Below, piece after piece: positions 23,143 to 35,310 of a stretch of DNA of 64,000 bases. A program made the position numbers and the translations under genes. Location of the stretch: assembly GCA_017165825.1 (NCBI GenBank), contig CM029366.1, forward strand, positions 30,969,850 through 31,033,849, given 5' to 3'. Numbering within the stretch: the stretch's first letter is position 1; every line of letters starts with the position of its first letter. The stretch comes from Hepsetus odoe. Taxonomy: Eukaryota; Chordata; Actinopteri; Characiformes; Hepsetidae. The notes beneath the pieces were generated by a model. That model saw only the letters and a list, made by a program, of their open reading frames with translations. It ran no database searches and was not told where the DNA came from.

Positions 23143-23650
23143 ATGCTACCTAGCTGTTCTCCGCCGCACGACTGGCTCGGAGAGTCAGAGCCGCTGCTTT
23201 TCGACGACGAGTTCTGCCAGAACCTCATTAAGGACCTGCAGTCTCACGCCCTGCCCACGCCGCCCCACTCTCCGCCGCCTAAACCCGGCGCCGGGAAACC
23301 GCTATCCGGCGTGGACCAGCTGGAGCTGGTTTCCGAGCTGCTGCTGGAGGACAGCGACTTTCTGCAGCTCAATTGGAGCTGCGACTTTAACGTGCCGCCC
23401 CCAGAGGACTGCCTGTGGCCCTGCTCCGGGGGGGAGAAGGCAGGAGAAGAGAAACTCTCCTCCGTGCTCTCCAGCAGCCCGCTCCTCTCCGACATCGACA
23501 CCGAGATCTTCGCCGAGATCGCCGGATCTACGCTCGACTGCCACCTGCTGCACGGCGACGACCTGCTGCTGGACAGTCCGGAGCAGAGCGAGTCCTCGTC
23601 GGATTACGGTTCTCTGTCTGCCGGTGGAGAGTCCTCAACCAGCGATTCCG
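23143..23650 (+). CDS. mych: Myc-family transcription factor (mych-like), coding exon 2
   Basis: Encodes residues 1-169 plus one base of codon 170 of a 350-residue Myc protein. Start ATG has A at -3 and lies 11 nt after a splice acceptor (CTCTTTCAG, 23131). Seen: an N-terminal FDDEFCQNLIKDL segment, the Myc box 1 phosphodegron core LPTPPHSP (37-44; T39 and S43 correspond to MYC T58 and S62), VDQLELVSELLLED (57-70), a reduced Myc box 2 beginning DCLW (89-92), and a Ser/Asp/Glu-rich stretch up to the donor GTGAGT. The usual DIWKKFE of Myc box 1 is absent, which with the short length favours the fish mych paralogue over myca, mycb, mycn or mycl. Myc proteins dimerise with Max and bind E-boxes in the nucleus. 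Gene symbol is recognition-based, not search-confirmed. Confidence 0.9.
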
Positions 23651-24115
23651 GTGAGTGTCGCCTTTTTCCACCGACCTGCCACAGATTTAACCCTCCCGAC
23701 GCAACAGATTTCTCAGGAATTCGGATCCAAACAAAATCCGCTCCGGGATTTCGCTCAGACCGCCTGGATTTGCGCGCCGCTGAGTGAAGCTCTTTACAGG
23801 AGCCGAGTGGTTGGAACGAAATCCCGAAGTGGATTTTGTTATACCTGGATATTTTTTTTTCCTTCTTCTAGATGGACTGGGAAAATGTTGTGTTAATATT
23901 TGTAAATTATTCTTTGGGATTTTAAATCATCCTGCCAAAACGATCTTGCTTGAGTTACTTTATTTTTTTTATTTTTTTGGTTCTGTTGAGCAGTTTTCCA
24001 CTATTGAACATTGTAATATTAGCACTGTATAGTAAAATTAGTGCTTGTTTTCTGTCAATGTTCTCCTTTCTGTTGCCTGCCGGTGACTAACCATGACTCC
24101 TCACCTGTTCCACAG
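23651..24115 (+). other. mych: mych coding intron (465 bp)
   Basis: Bounded by GTGAGT and TTCCACAG. It is inserted after the first base of the Glu codon in the DS|EEEIDVV acidic region, the conserved position of the coding-exon junction in vertebrate myc genes. No internal feature noted. Confidence 0.92.
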
Positions 24116-24660
24116 AGGAGGAGATTGATGTGGTGACAGTTCGCCGTTGCAGTACCCTCACACGATCCCAGTATCAGCAGCAGCAGGAGGACAGCCGGCG
24201 AGAGCAGCAGCGAGCTCTGAAACGCTGCCACCTCGAAATCCAGCAGCAACACAACTATGCCGCCCCTCGCCCCGCCTCTCCCCCTCCTCCGCCTCTTCCT
24301 TCTCAGTGTCTGAAGCGCTCTCGGGACTCTATGCGGAGCTCTCAGCACTCGGGCCGACCCAGGAGCATTGCAGCGCGCCACAGTGCCGACACCGAAGACG
24401 AGGAGGAGAGGAGAAGGACTCACAACGTTATGGAGAGGCAAAGGCGCAACGAGCTGAAGAACTGCTTCCTGCGTCTTCGCGATAATGTCCCGGAACTGTC
24501 CAACAATGACAAAGCATCCAAGGTGGTGATCCTGAAACGGGCGAAGGAAAGCATCTGGAACCTGGAGACCGAGGATCAGAGACTGAGTCAAAAGAGAGAC
24601 AAACTGAGACAGAGGCAGGATCAGCTCAGGGCCCGACTAGAGCAGCTCAAGAGGCTTTGA
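24116..24660 (+). CDS. mych: Myc-family transcription factor (mych-like), coding exon 3
   Basis: Completes residues 170-350. It opens with the acidic EEEIDVV block, then a Gln-rich stretch (188-201), Myc box 4 (LKRCHLEIQQQHNYAAP, 204-220), a Pro run, and the nuclear-localisation-like region around KRSRD. The bHLH spans about 266-318. The basic region THNVMERQRRNELK carries the three E-box contact residues of Myc/Max proteins (His272, Glu276, Arg280). The leucine zipper has a perfect heptad L326-L333-L340-L347. TGA at 24658-24660. Reading frame intact across the junction (508 + 545 nt = 351 codons). The zipper is essentially complete, so Max dimerisation is expected. Confidence 0.96.
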
Positions 24661-25220
24661 GGCTCCTGCAAGAGGGGGTTTTGGGACTGGGGACAGCTGC
24701 ATGGATGGCTGAGTAGTTTTGGGACAGAACTGCCGTGTAAGCTGGGTGATGGTGATGCCACGCACAAGCAACGCACCACTTTGACTGACTGTTAATCTCT
24801 AAGGAGATGGTTGTTTTCTGTTTTGTAAAGTTCCTTTTGGAAACCATGCATGTTCAATGCAACTATGTTCTCAGAATAGTCCTTTAGAGCTATGCCAAAA
24901 CTGTTAGTCTTGAGAACTGTTTCATATACTGTATGTTGACCTTAAACAGTTACCAGTCTAAAACATCTTTAGTCTTAAAGAATTGTGGCCCTTAATCAGC
25001 AGATGTTCCCCCTTTGTAAATGAGCGCACCATACGCTTATTGTTTTTGGGCTGGATCCAAAATCTGAATTTGGGGATGATTGTGACGTCCATGAAAGGTT
25101 TGCTTTTTTTTAATGGAAAATAACACGTTGCCACTTGTTCACATTTGATTTTAACTGGAAAGACGAGACAGTGGGTTGAAATTTATGCATAGCTTATGTT
25201 CGGTTTGGAGTGTCCTTCAG

Positions 25221-25226
25221 ATTAAA
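25221..25226 (+). terminator. mych: Candidate mych poly(A) signal ATTAAA
   Basis: The first good hexamer variant after the stop, about 560 nt downstream, giving a 3' UTR of ordinary Myc length. Confidence 0.45.
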
Positions 25227-25432
25227 GGAGTGTTTTTATACTTGAATCTCACTCTTTGAAATATTGTATAATTGTCATTTTCCTTTTATCTACCTCTACC
25301 AAGAAGCCTGGGAATATTACTGCCTTCATAATGGCAACTGTATAGAATCCTCTTGTGTAAATGTTAGTTTCTTAATTATGTATTATAAATTATTTAGTCA
25401 TTTCTTGGTTTGTTTGCAAGTTTTAAAGTTCT

Positions 25433-25433
<1 letters not shown>

Positions 25434-25463
<30 letters not shown>
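25434..25463. repeat. (T)30 homopolymer
   Basis: A perfect run of thirty T in the mych 3' flank. Confidence 0.95.
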
Positions 25464-25465
<2 letters not shown>

Positions 25466-25830
25466 CAGCACTTTGTTTTGTACTATTATTAAAAAAGTGG
25501 ACAGCATATCCCACCTGTTTGTGGTTATTTTCCTGAGAGATGTTAGTAGTTTTTACTCCTTTAATCACACCTTTAACCACGTTGTGTTCCCTAGTTCTAA
25601 TGCACAGAAATCTGCAGAGAGGCTTCAGGTTCAAATGGTGCCTTTTTCCTGCTTCATGATCTTCTCACCATGCAGCCTGCTAAAAACAAGGAAAGAAATG
25701 AGTTTCCAACACGGCTTTACCTTTAACTACAGGGCCGTACAGGAGATAACGGTGATGGAAGAGCAGTTATATTCTAATTAAACCTGATCTAATGGGCTTA
25801 AACAAAATAAATGGCTTTATCCAAGAGTTC

Positions 25831-26777
25831 TACTACTTTTATGTTCTGTGGAGGCTCATCACACCAGTATCTCCATCCTCACATAGAATTCCTGCACAAT
25901 TCTCCAGTCAAAGTTTTATTTTTTTTTTTTGAGAAACATTGTTCTGTGGTATTAGGCACCTTGATTGAAAGGAAGTGAGGAAACAATACCGATACACTGT
26001 CAGTGAAAGACTTCTTTGTGGCTTCTTACATAATGTGTAGCTGGTTAAACTTTGAGGAAATAAAAGAATGCACAAGTCATCTCACTCACTTTCTTCAGAC
26101 TGAAGAAGAAACTTCTGCAGAAAAATGCTTAAAGTCTGAGTCAGAATCCGGTTAAGCTCAGCTGCAGGTGTGTGTTAAACTCAACTTGGCTTGTAGGAGT
26201 ACAGTTTCAGAATAATCGTCTGATTTTAACCTGCCGTTTGAGATTCTGGAAGTCGTCCTGAAGCACCCAGCAACCTGAACTGGCCACCATGGTGATTTCT
26301 GCTCAGCTTCCTCTATGCTTATTAATGAGTCACAACTTTCTGTGCTTTTTTCTTTACATGCAAGGTAGATCACTGCTTTAAAAGAATGCTTGATGGGGAA
26401 TTCCACTGATTTCTCAATTTTCTACAAAATGAGACGTAAACAGTCATTCAGAGTGTAAAGCCAAGATAGAGCATTTGTTTGTGCTGTCAAAAGCCTGCAT
26501 TGAACCTCTTTGGAGACCATTTCAGAATCATCAGAATCAGAAAACTAGTTAAGTTCAAAGCTTTATTGATACCGAAACGTTGTCACTGCACAGATAAACA
26601 GTGGCACAAGTAGAACGTAAGAATATGAATAAAATAAAAATGTTGAGTAAACCACTAGTGATTCTTTAGGAATAAACACTGTACTGTATATTCTGGTACT
26701 ATATGCTACATAAACACTGCTTTATAGGAAAATTTAACATTTTGGAATTGCATGTATTCCAGATTGCAGACAATATC
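25831..26777. other. Downstream flank of mych, no gene seen
   Basis: AT-rich, with an AATAAA at 26059-26064 that could serve an extended mych 3' UTR. No coding feature is supported. Confidence 0.55.
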
Positions 26778-27326
26778 CAGTACTGTGCAAAAGTTTTAGG
26801 CAGGTGTGGAAAAAATGCTGAAAAACAAAGAACGCTTTCAGAAATGGAAGTGTTGATCATTTATTTTTATCAATCAACAAAATGCAGTGAATGAACAAAA
26901 GAGAATCTAAATCAAATCAATATTTGCTGTGACCACCCTTTGCCTTCAAAACAGCATCAGTTCTTCTAGGTACACTTGCACACAGTTTTTGAAGGAACTC
27001 GGCCGGTAGGTCGTTCCAAACATCTTGGAGAACTGAGCACAGATCTTCTGTGGATGTAGCTTCCTCACATCCTTCTGTCTCTTCATGTGATCCAGACACA
27101 CTGGATGATGTGGAGATCAGGGCTCTGTGGGGCCAGAAGAACTGATGCTGCTCTGAAGGTAAAAGGTAGAAACACCAGATATTGATCTGATTTAGATTTT
27201 TCTTTTGTTCGCTCACTTTGCATTTTGTAAATTGATCAAAATAAACAATCATTATTTAAATTTCTGAAAGCATTCTTTATTTACAGAATTTTTTCCACAC
27301 CTGCCTAAAACTTTTGCACAGTACTG
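26778..27326 (-). mobile_element. Tc1-like non-autonomous element, copy 2, with transposase C-terminus
   Basis: Both ends read CAGTACTGTGCAAAAGTTTT in inverted orientation. The minus-strand frame 26917-27252 ends with LCSVLQDVWNDLPAEFLQKL, then CASVPRRTDAVLKAKGGHSKY. This is the recognisable C-terminal end of a Tc1-type DDE transposase (LQxxWxxIP, SMPRR, KAKGGxTKY pattern). The N-terminal DNA-binding domain and most of the catalytic core are missing, so the copy is dead. The flanking TA duplication is eroded. It is longer than copy 1 (3262-3717), which has an extra internal deletion. Confidence 0.9.
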
Positions 27327-30300
27327 TGTGTTTTAGTACAAGCTTTCTCAAAACTTTTCTACAACGTCTTCAGCTTGTAGAAGACTGGAGTCATCTGGCT
27401 CCATTCACCCCCACTGTAAACGATTCTGGCTCTGTAAGATGCTCTAGAATGGAGCATTTCACACCAAACCCACTGTAAATGACTTTGTTTGCATCTTAAT
27501 CATTTAATTATGCAAACAGTTGGTGGAATCCCCCTCTAAAATTAACATTTCAATCTGCAGGAATACTGTGCATGGTGACATAATGAGCAAACAGCCCTAA
27601 TCCTTTAATTGTTTTCAGAAAGTGTGAGCCAGAAAGCTGCATTTCATGTTTTCCAGGTTCTGTCTTTTGCACTTTACATTTTGTTTTATTTGATCCGTTT
27701 ATTCCTATATTTCACACCACTGCACAACCTTGAAGCAATTAAGGAAGCATTTCTCTCGTACTTTGAATCATGAATTTTAGGTTTTACAATGTCCTTCCAG
27801 CTAGGGCAAATATGTTCTGCGACTCTGAAACAGAAAAAAACACAAGAACACCCCCCATCCCCCGCAAATGAACTCTCAAAGAAGGTGATTTCACCACTTA
27901 ACTAGTAAAGTGACCACTATCAAGTTCTTCACAGAAACACAAGTGGGGACAAAACGAGCCAGTGCACCGATGGCCCTCCAACAAAAGTGACCGAACGAGT
28001 TTCAGACCTCCATTGTTCCCTTTCATCTTTTGTGCCACCACCCTTTTGCAATAGATGCTATGAAGTGTCCTAAAGGGGGACCGGTCTCCAAGAAGTCTGC
28101 AGGACGCCTGAGGATGAGTCGTCTCATGCAAACGTACTATCAGCTCAGCTGACTGGCTCCTGAGCATGTTTCAGCTCGAGACACAGAGGTGCTAAGTAGG
28201 TGTTGATGAAACGGATCAGCTGCTGCACTCCAAAGATCCTCAGATACCGAAGGGACATTTCACCCCCAAATCATTCAGACTGACAAAGACATTATCTCAG
28301 GAGCTAGATTCAATCAAACACCCGACTGTTGTTTGATTGAAACAACGAGGCCTGAGGTTGCTGATTGGATGTCAGTGATTGAAAAACAATGTCAGACTAC
28401 AACTCTGTGTGCTCTAAACCCTGTGTGGACCATTCAGATTCGATGGGATGAGCTGCCGATGGAAAGATCAAAGGCTTTTTTATGAGGAAGCAACATCTGT
28501 ATGTTTGAATATCACACACCCATGTCAATGTCCGTAAAGCTCACACCCTTCAGGCCCGCTCGAGGAGCAAAGCAACCTGGAATTCCTAAGGACCATAACA
28601 ATTAGGAAATAGCAGCGGGGTAATCTGGTTATTTTAAGAATAAGGAGAGAGAGAAAAGAAAGAGAGACACAATGTTGCTCTTTCAGAATCTCTCTTTCAG
28701 TTAAACGTGAATCAACCCAGTGCTTTGCATACCTTCGTAGTATTTCACAAGGCTGTCGCTGCTGAGAAGATGAATGACACTGAAGCAGCATTTCTTTACT
28801 CCATGCCTTAAGCCATGTAAAGCCTGGAGCACTAACTCTCTGGCTTGCATAATGCAGTCAAAGGTTGTCTGCAAGGACTGCATCGTCTCTGAAAGTGCTT
28901 CTGCATACCGGTCAGTGATTCACTCTTCAGCTGTAAAAAAAAAAAAAAAAAAAAAAAGTTACCAGAGTTGTCTTAAAAGGTACATTAGTCCATTTCCACC
29001 TTTATTTCTTCAGCACAAAAGACTTTTTCCAGCTCAAAGGCATTTTCTCCAATTGCAAACTCTGTTCTCCAGCCATATGATCTTTCCTCCAACTTCATGA
29101 TCTTTTCTTAAATGCCACAGTTTTTCCTAAACTCTATGATCTTTTCTCTTTCGCTTTTCCTAAATGCCATAATCTTAACCCCCAAACTCATTTTTTCAGT
29201 CTCTCCTTCAAGCTATTTTCTCAAATACACGACTTTTCTATTTCCTCCTATTTTCAGATCAAGGAACATACATTGTTCTGTTCAAATCCCAGCTGCAAAG
29301 ACAATGTCCTTAAAGTCAAGAAACTAGATTTAGGAAGAATAAGAAAGTTTATAGCAGACAGTTTTCAGAGAAAAGAGCTTTTAGAACAGACTTGAGAAGA
29401 ACTTTCTTGAAACCTTTTCCCCGTTTCTCGTTTTATTGGTCGTCTTTTTCTCCACATGTCTGAAATCTTGGGATTCCACAGTTCCCATCTACTTTCCGCA
29501 AGAATTCTGGAATTTCTAGCCAACGTTTAGTTGAAAAGTCTACACCACAGAGGGAGGAAAAGGTGTATTTGAGAGGTCTTGGTTATGTCTACTGTAGAAG
29601 CCGTGGAGATGTGGGTCTTATCAGTAATTATAGTTGTAGGAAAAAGCTGGAATATGCGTATTGAGTGAGTTGTTAGTGAGAGTAGTTTTAGTGTAGGGGG
29701 TTATTTGCCTCTTGGTCTGCAAGGATTAAAAAGACCCTGTTTGGAAGGCCCATATGTTCTCCCCTGGGAAGGAGATGAGGGGAGGGTGTAATGTTTGTAT
29801 TAACATTTCTCTTCTTCTTTCCATGTCAATAAGACGTAAAGGAGGGTTTGAGAGCTGAATTTCAAACAGCCTTTGCGGGGCAGTTACTGTAACTCCAAGG
29901 TCTTAGTGAGGCGTCTCGGGGGAACACTCATCTTACAAATGTGTCGACAGAAGCGTTGCATCAAAAGAGAAGCAGAACGTCAGTGCCAGAAGAAAATCTC
30001 AGGAGCTTTTCAACACAATTTTTAAATCCATGAGGCCAAAGTGAGAATGTATTCCTTTTGACTGTCTCTCTTGGTCTTTTCACCAGCCAGTGTTGTGAGA
30101 ATGTGAAGAACAGCTGGTGTTTTCCGTAGAAGATGGCCGTTTACCGTTGAAAAAAGTTTTGAAAGTTATAAAAAACGTACGCATAAAGGTTTTACACCAG
30201 GTTTTTCGAGAATATGTACAATATGTAGAGATTGTTTAAACATTGGTTTGAAGGAGGGAGATACAGAGGACAGGAAGAAATGGAGAAAGGAGTGCTGAAA

Positions 30301-32415
30301 GAAGAAGCAGCGATTAATTTAAATATAAAGGTGATTCAAGGAGTGTAAAGAGCTGCAGGAAATCTTAATTAAGGAATAAAATGCGGCGTCTCCCCTTTTC
30401 TTTGAGTTTAAACTTACGACAGATGTTTTATTGACTTGTTATGGGAACTAAATTGTAATGAATGGTTTTCCAGGACGAGTGTGTGACTGACTGATACGTC
30501 AATTACAGTCAGAATTGAAGCTTATAAGTTGTTTAAGAGCAGCAAAAGTGATTGCCTGGTAAGGACCTCTAAATTTACACCAGGGCTTGGCGCAAAAATG
30601 TCAGATGGTGACAGAAGCACATGAAGATGAAACGTGAGAGTTTCTCTGAGCAGGACAGTTAGAAGCCTGGATTGTGGCTACCAAAGACCCCATTCGGTGA
30701 GGGTGAAACACCCCGAGGGGAGGTTCGTAAAACAGTTCCTGACAAGTTGCTGTATGTGTGTGTGTGTGTGTGTGAGTGTGAGTGATTTATGACTGCTCAT
30801 GCAGGGGGGAGGCCTGTTCACATCAGTGAATTCCAGGAGACTTCATTCCTATATGAAGAAACGCAAGTGTATTGCACAGCTGGACCTGAACAGCTGTCCA
30901 TCACTGAGACCACTTATCCCTTTCTACCTCCTCGTGCCTTCTGTGTGCTCAGCTTGTGGGTTTTTATTCCTCCTTTTGATTCTTTTATTGTTAAGATTAG
31001 CATAAACTTTAGTATAAATTTCAATTTTTACAATTCTCTTCGACAGTCGGGTTTCTGTGCAATAAACACTTCACGATTCTTTTTTATCACATCATTAAAA
31101 TGACAGAAGCTTTTTTGTTTCTGGGTTTTTAACGCTGATCTATGTAAATGTGAATGTAGTGGACTGAAACACTGCGGTCGGGACTCAAACACTGTGTATA
31201 ACTTAAGGGTTAAAGTGCTACGGGCAGCTTAGGCAAATACATGCAAATGACTTTTTTGTGACATCACAGCTGCAATGAATGGAGTTTTCTCCTCTTTTTA
31301 GTGTTCACATACACAGACTGTATGTGAAACTTCTTTGAAACTGTATCAGTATTTAATGGCTGTATCCACCAATCACAGCTTTAAAATTGCAATAATGTCA
31401 CTTTTCAGAAGCTTTGCCCTTCACCTACTGTCAGGTTTGAAAAATCAGAAAAGCCACAAACGTGTATCTTCTTATGTGTCCACTGTAGCTCTGCTCAGAT
31501 GAATGAGAAAAGGTTCCAGAACATGGCAAGTGTCCACTCACCGAATCAGTTTAAAGCATTAGTGCAATTAAGCTTATGTTATCAGCAGCAATGGCCACCT
31601 AGGCGAATCATTGTCGGTACACTTTTAGTATGTAATGTTCTTTGTCATATATAGGCCAGTCTGTCAAAGTCCATTGAAGTAGCTGAAATCAGCAAAGCAC
31701 GGTGACTAGTTTAGAGCATACAACATAATCACTGTGCTTTCAGTATCCAAACTCAAAGTGTGCACCATGAGGCCCAATTATTCAGCCAGGAATAGCACAG
31801 TGTGAGTCTTATAGGACTGCTTCCTCCTTTTTGCTGTCATCTGTGATGTACATGCTGTCCAGAAATATTCCATAAAAACACTGCCGGGGCACTGGGTCTA
31901 GATCCAGTAAGCATGACATCACTTCCAGCAGAACTTCCGATTTCCTCTTCACCTTCCACCTCAAAAGAAGCACACGCTTCCTCACATTCGAAATGCAGGA
32001 AATGTCTAATTTATCCTAAGGAAGTTCCAAAGCATCTGGACCATCGCTTTGTTATTCTTAAAGTGCAGGTCCACTTAATGTTCTAAATGTCTGCAGATTC
32101 AGTGTAAACAAAGTCATTATTAGTAGGACTGATGTTGTGCGCTTATAGTGGTGGTAATATTTATATATATATATTCACTAATTTCATCTAAACCCACCAG
32201 TGAACGTAAGTGTGTCCTCTGAGTGGAGTTTTTAAATATAGTGTTAATGATGATAAAACAATGGGAAAAATATAAATAGAATGCTTTATTAGGGGACTTT
32301 CATAGTGTTTCTAGTCTCACACTGCCCTGCGCGTACCGCTCCACCGCTTAAAAATGTGTTTTAGATCGAAGCTATTGTAAAACGTCTCAGGGATCAGGCA
32401 GTGCATCATAAATAT
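27327..32415. other. Intergenic, no gene seen
   Basis: Contains an (A)23 run at 28935-28957, a degenerate pyrimidine-rich array at 28990-29260, a possible small RTE-like LINE fragment at 30248-30290, a (GT)n run at 30752-30775 and a short (TA)n near 32160-32173. A minus-strand stretch at 28149-28260 has protein-like composition but is short and unrecognised. Confidence 0.5.
28935..28957. repeat. (A)23 homopolymer
   Basis: A perfect A run; no adjacent retroposon body was recognised. Confidence 0.93.
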
Positions 32416-32560
32416 TCCATCCATCCATTTTCTGCCACTTGTCCCAAACGGGGTCGCGGGGGAGTGCTGGTGTCCAACCCAGCGCACACAGGGCGAGGAC
32501 GGGGGACGCACCCTGGACAGGTCGCCAGCCCATCGCAGGGAGGAGCGGGACGGGGACGGT
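32416..32560 (-). repeat. Dispersed fish repeat, GGGGTCGCGGGG type
   Basis: Reads CCATCCATTTTCTGCCACTT, then GGGGTCGCGGGGGAGTGCTG, then CCCTGGACAGGTCGCCAGCC. This is a very common teleost interspersed block whose last part is shared with the family C repeat at 5850-6177. GC content jumps sharply against the AT-rich surroundings. Confidence 0.7.
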
Positions 32561-35310
32561 ATATTCCTTATTCCATTCCAAATATTTCGTGTAATAATTT
32601 TCTTTGTTGAAATTTTTAGAGGTATTGCCTGGTTCGATTGGACAGCACTATGGACAATTCTGACTTGATAAGGTTTTCTAAAATGGAGAAATGCTATTTC
32701 ATGAGTATGAATGGCTGAAGACCTTTTATAGTTTTATGATCCCATATGATACCATTTTATGAGAATTTTACAGAAGTGTTGGTGGCTTAAATGCACCTTT
32801 TAAATCAGCACGCACACACACACACACACACACACACAACTCTTTGATGGCCCAAAGCTAAGGGCTCACAGTCCTTTCAGTCAAAAATCACTAATCTTTC
32901 AGAGGGGAAAGGGGGGGGGTTGCCTTTGGGGTTTTATGGGCCAACCTCTAATGAACCCTAATTCCTCAAAGGTCAAAGGTCAGGCTGTATCCACTTTCTG
33001 GGACACAATAGGTTTGTTCCTATGTGGATGTTAAGTTGCTTCTTATTCAAGGTCTCAGAGGATAATAGGAATTTAATCAGTGTGTGTGTGTGTACCACAT
33101 CAAATCAAAAGCAAAATTTTTACAGTTTTTTTCCTAATATTTTTATTAATCATTTACTCTATATACTTTTTAGTCACTGAAACGTTTACCCATCCATTAC
33201 TATATTCATTGTATATTAAAAATGTGTTTTTCTCCAACGGCCTTTATTTATTTTTACCAGGTTACTGTTTTATTATTAAGTGTACTTTGGTCTACCAAAT
33301 GCACTGTAACACACCACATTTCATATTTATATTCAAATATGAAATATAAATTGGGAAAATATATAATATATATAATAAACTTATTTTTAAATGGTTCTTG
33401 TTATAAAAAGTTATCTGCCTGTCAGTTTGTGCTAAGATGATTGAATGGGCTTACACACCTCAGAGGTCATGTGACATGAGCAGCATTTATTAAACACACA
33501 CTCAAATGCATCGCAAGTGAGCCCAACCAACACCGGCATGGCTCTTAAGTACTGGTCTGAACAAAGCCAGCTGGTTTGGGGTGTTTTGGTGACGTGACCA
33601 GTCAGTTCAGTGTGGAGCAGTGCTGTGTGTAGCAGTCCTAATGTTTGTGCTCCTTAATAGCCTGCAAGTTAAGAAGATTAGTGACTTCTGAAGAGAAAAA
33701 TGTGATTTATAAAATTGCTGATTGTATTTCCCAACCAAGCATTCCTAAAACGGTCCTCTCTATGCCTATAAAACTGCATTAAATTAAAGAATATTAATCT
33801 TTCTCCAGTATGTACTGTTTCTTAGATACAAAATTTCAAGCAAAGCCATTTAAACCTGCTTTTCAGTGCTCATATTTAATCCCATTTTAACCCTTAAAGA
33901 ACCTCCAGGTTTAATTCATGCCACAAATGCATGCAGAGGAGGCCAAAAACAACTCCTTATATCAGCACTTGACTTGACTTGAGGTCCTGGGGGTTCTATT
34001 GCAAAGCGTACTTCCTTAAAAATTATATGGATGCTGCTTATTTTGAAGCCTCGTTTCTTTCTGGTTGGAAACACCTGTGGAATTAAAACAACACCGCAAT
34101 TAAAAAACCGGCCAGCCTTCTAAGGGTTTAAATGCCATTGCTGTTCAGATTTTATCATATGCAACCATTTCTGCACGTGCAAACACAACTGACTCTTCTT
34201 CCTCAAACATTCCTCCATATTTTGCGGGTAAAGCCGATAAACGAAGGCTGTGTAGATGCCGAAGTGTTGGAATCTTCACAGCTCCATTGAAAGAGGACTT
34301 TAGTGAGCCTGCTGGGCCTCTCTCCCCCGAACCAGGAGGCTTTTCAGCACACCACTTTCCCTCACCGCAGGGGTACCACCCCGGGCAGCACTGTGTGTGG
34401 CTAGCAGCAAAGTTTCCATCCTCCTCTCCACCACAAAGCTTCTAATGATGTTGCACATTTTTCAGCAACGTAGGACATGCCAGGTTCTCATCAGAGCCTT
34501 AAAAGAGTGTTTATCCTCCCAGTACACAAAGGTCTTCTGTCCTAACTTCTCTGGTGAACCACAAAGTTCCCAGATATTATGCACTCGCCTCCACTTTATT
34601 AAAGCCTAATCTACATAATGTCTGAAAGTCCTGACACCGTTAATTCAGCCTAAAATGAAAGATGATAATACAGGAATAGTCCCCGTGTTGTGATAAAAGC
34701 TTCTACTCCTCTCTTAAGGCTACACTAGGTGCTGGAACATTGCTGTGAAGGTTTGACTGCAGTCATGAGAGCATTAGTGAAGTCAGGTACTGGTTCTGGA
34801 TCACAAACACCACAGGTCTGTCACTCCAGAGAACTCAGTTCCACTGGGGGGCTTTATATCCCACTCGTTAATGCTTGGCCCTTTTGACCTTTGGCTCCTG
34901 TTTGGCTGGACGTCTTAAGGAAGCTGAACTCACTCATTAGAAAAGATGTTCATAGTGTTCATAGGTACAAGCGTGTACTCTAGACAAGGGCTGCGTTAAG
35001 GGGAATCCTGCTGATTTTTCTGAAATGTATACATGGATTAATAGTTTAGATCTAAAGAACAGCATTCAGACTTGGTAGAAAATGCTCAATTCTAGAGAAT
35101 CTTACCTTAAGTCTTAAGTCAGAATTTATAGTAGTGGTGAATGGAGTTCTCAAATAAAACTGATTCAGATAAATTGGTCATAAATATAGAACCATCCCAG
35201 AGACATTGTTTTTCTTTAGTTTTGAGAAGGTTTTGGACCCTTCCGTTCATGGTGGGGGGATACATGGAGAGTGTTGTTAGGCAAAATAGCTCCCAAAGAA
35301 AACTTACTTT
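32561..35310. other. Intergenic, no gene seen
   Basis: Holds a (CA)n run at 32811-32838 and a (TG)n run at 33080-33094. The remainder is unremarkable; short frames lack any recognisable domain. Confidence 0.55.

Larger units (their letters stand above)
24661..25830 (+). other. mych: Probable mych 3' UTR
   Basis: Follows the stop codon. Candidate poly(A) signals are ATTAAA at 25221-25226 and 25488-25493 and AATAAA at 25806-25811. A 30-base T run lies at 25434-25463, and scattered ATTTA motifs (for example near 25391) are of the kind found in unstable Myc mRNAs. The true end depends on which signal is used. Confidence 0.5.

Noticed and set aside
23244..23654. Alternative frames in mych exon 2
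   Set aside because: They overlap a clear Myc coding exon in another frame or strand.
24055..24591. 178-codon minus-strand frame antisense to mych exon 3
   Set aside because: Shadow of the GC-rich, Gln/Arg/Pro-rich coding exon; no splice context or homologue.
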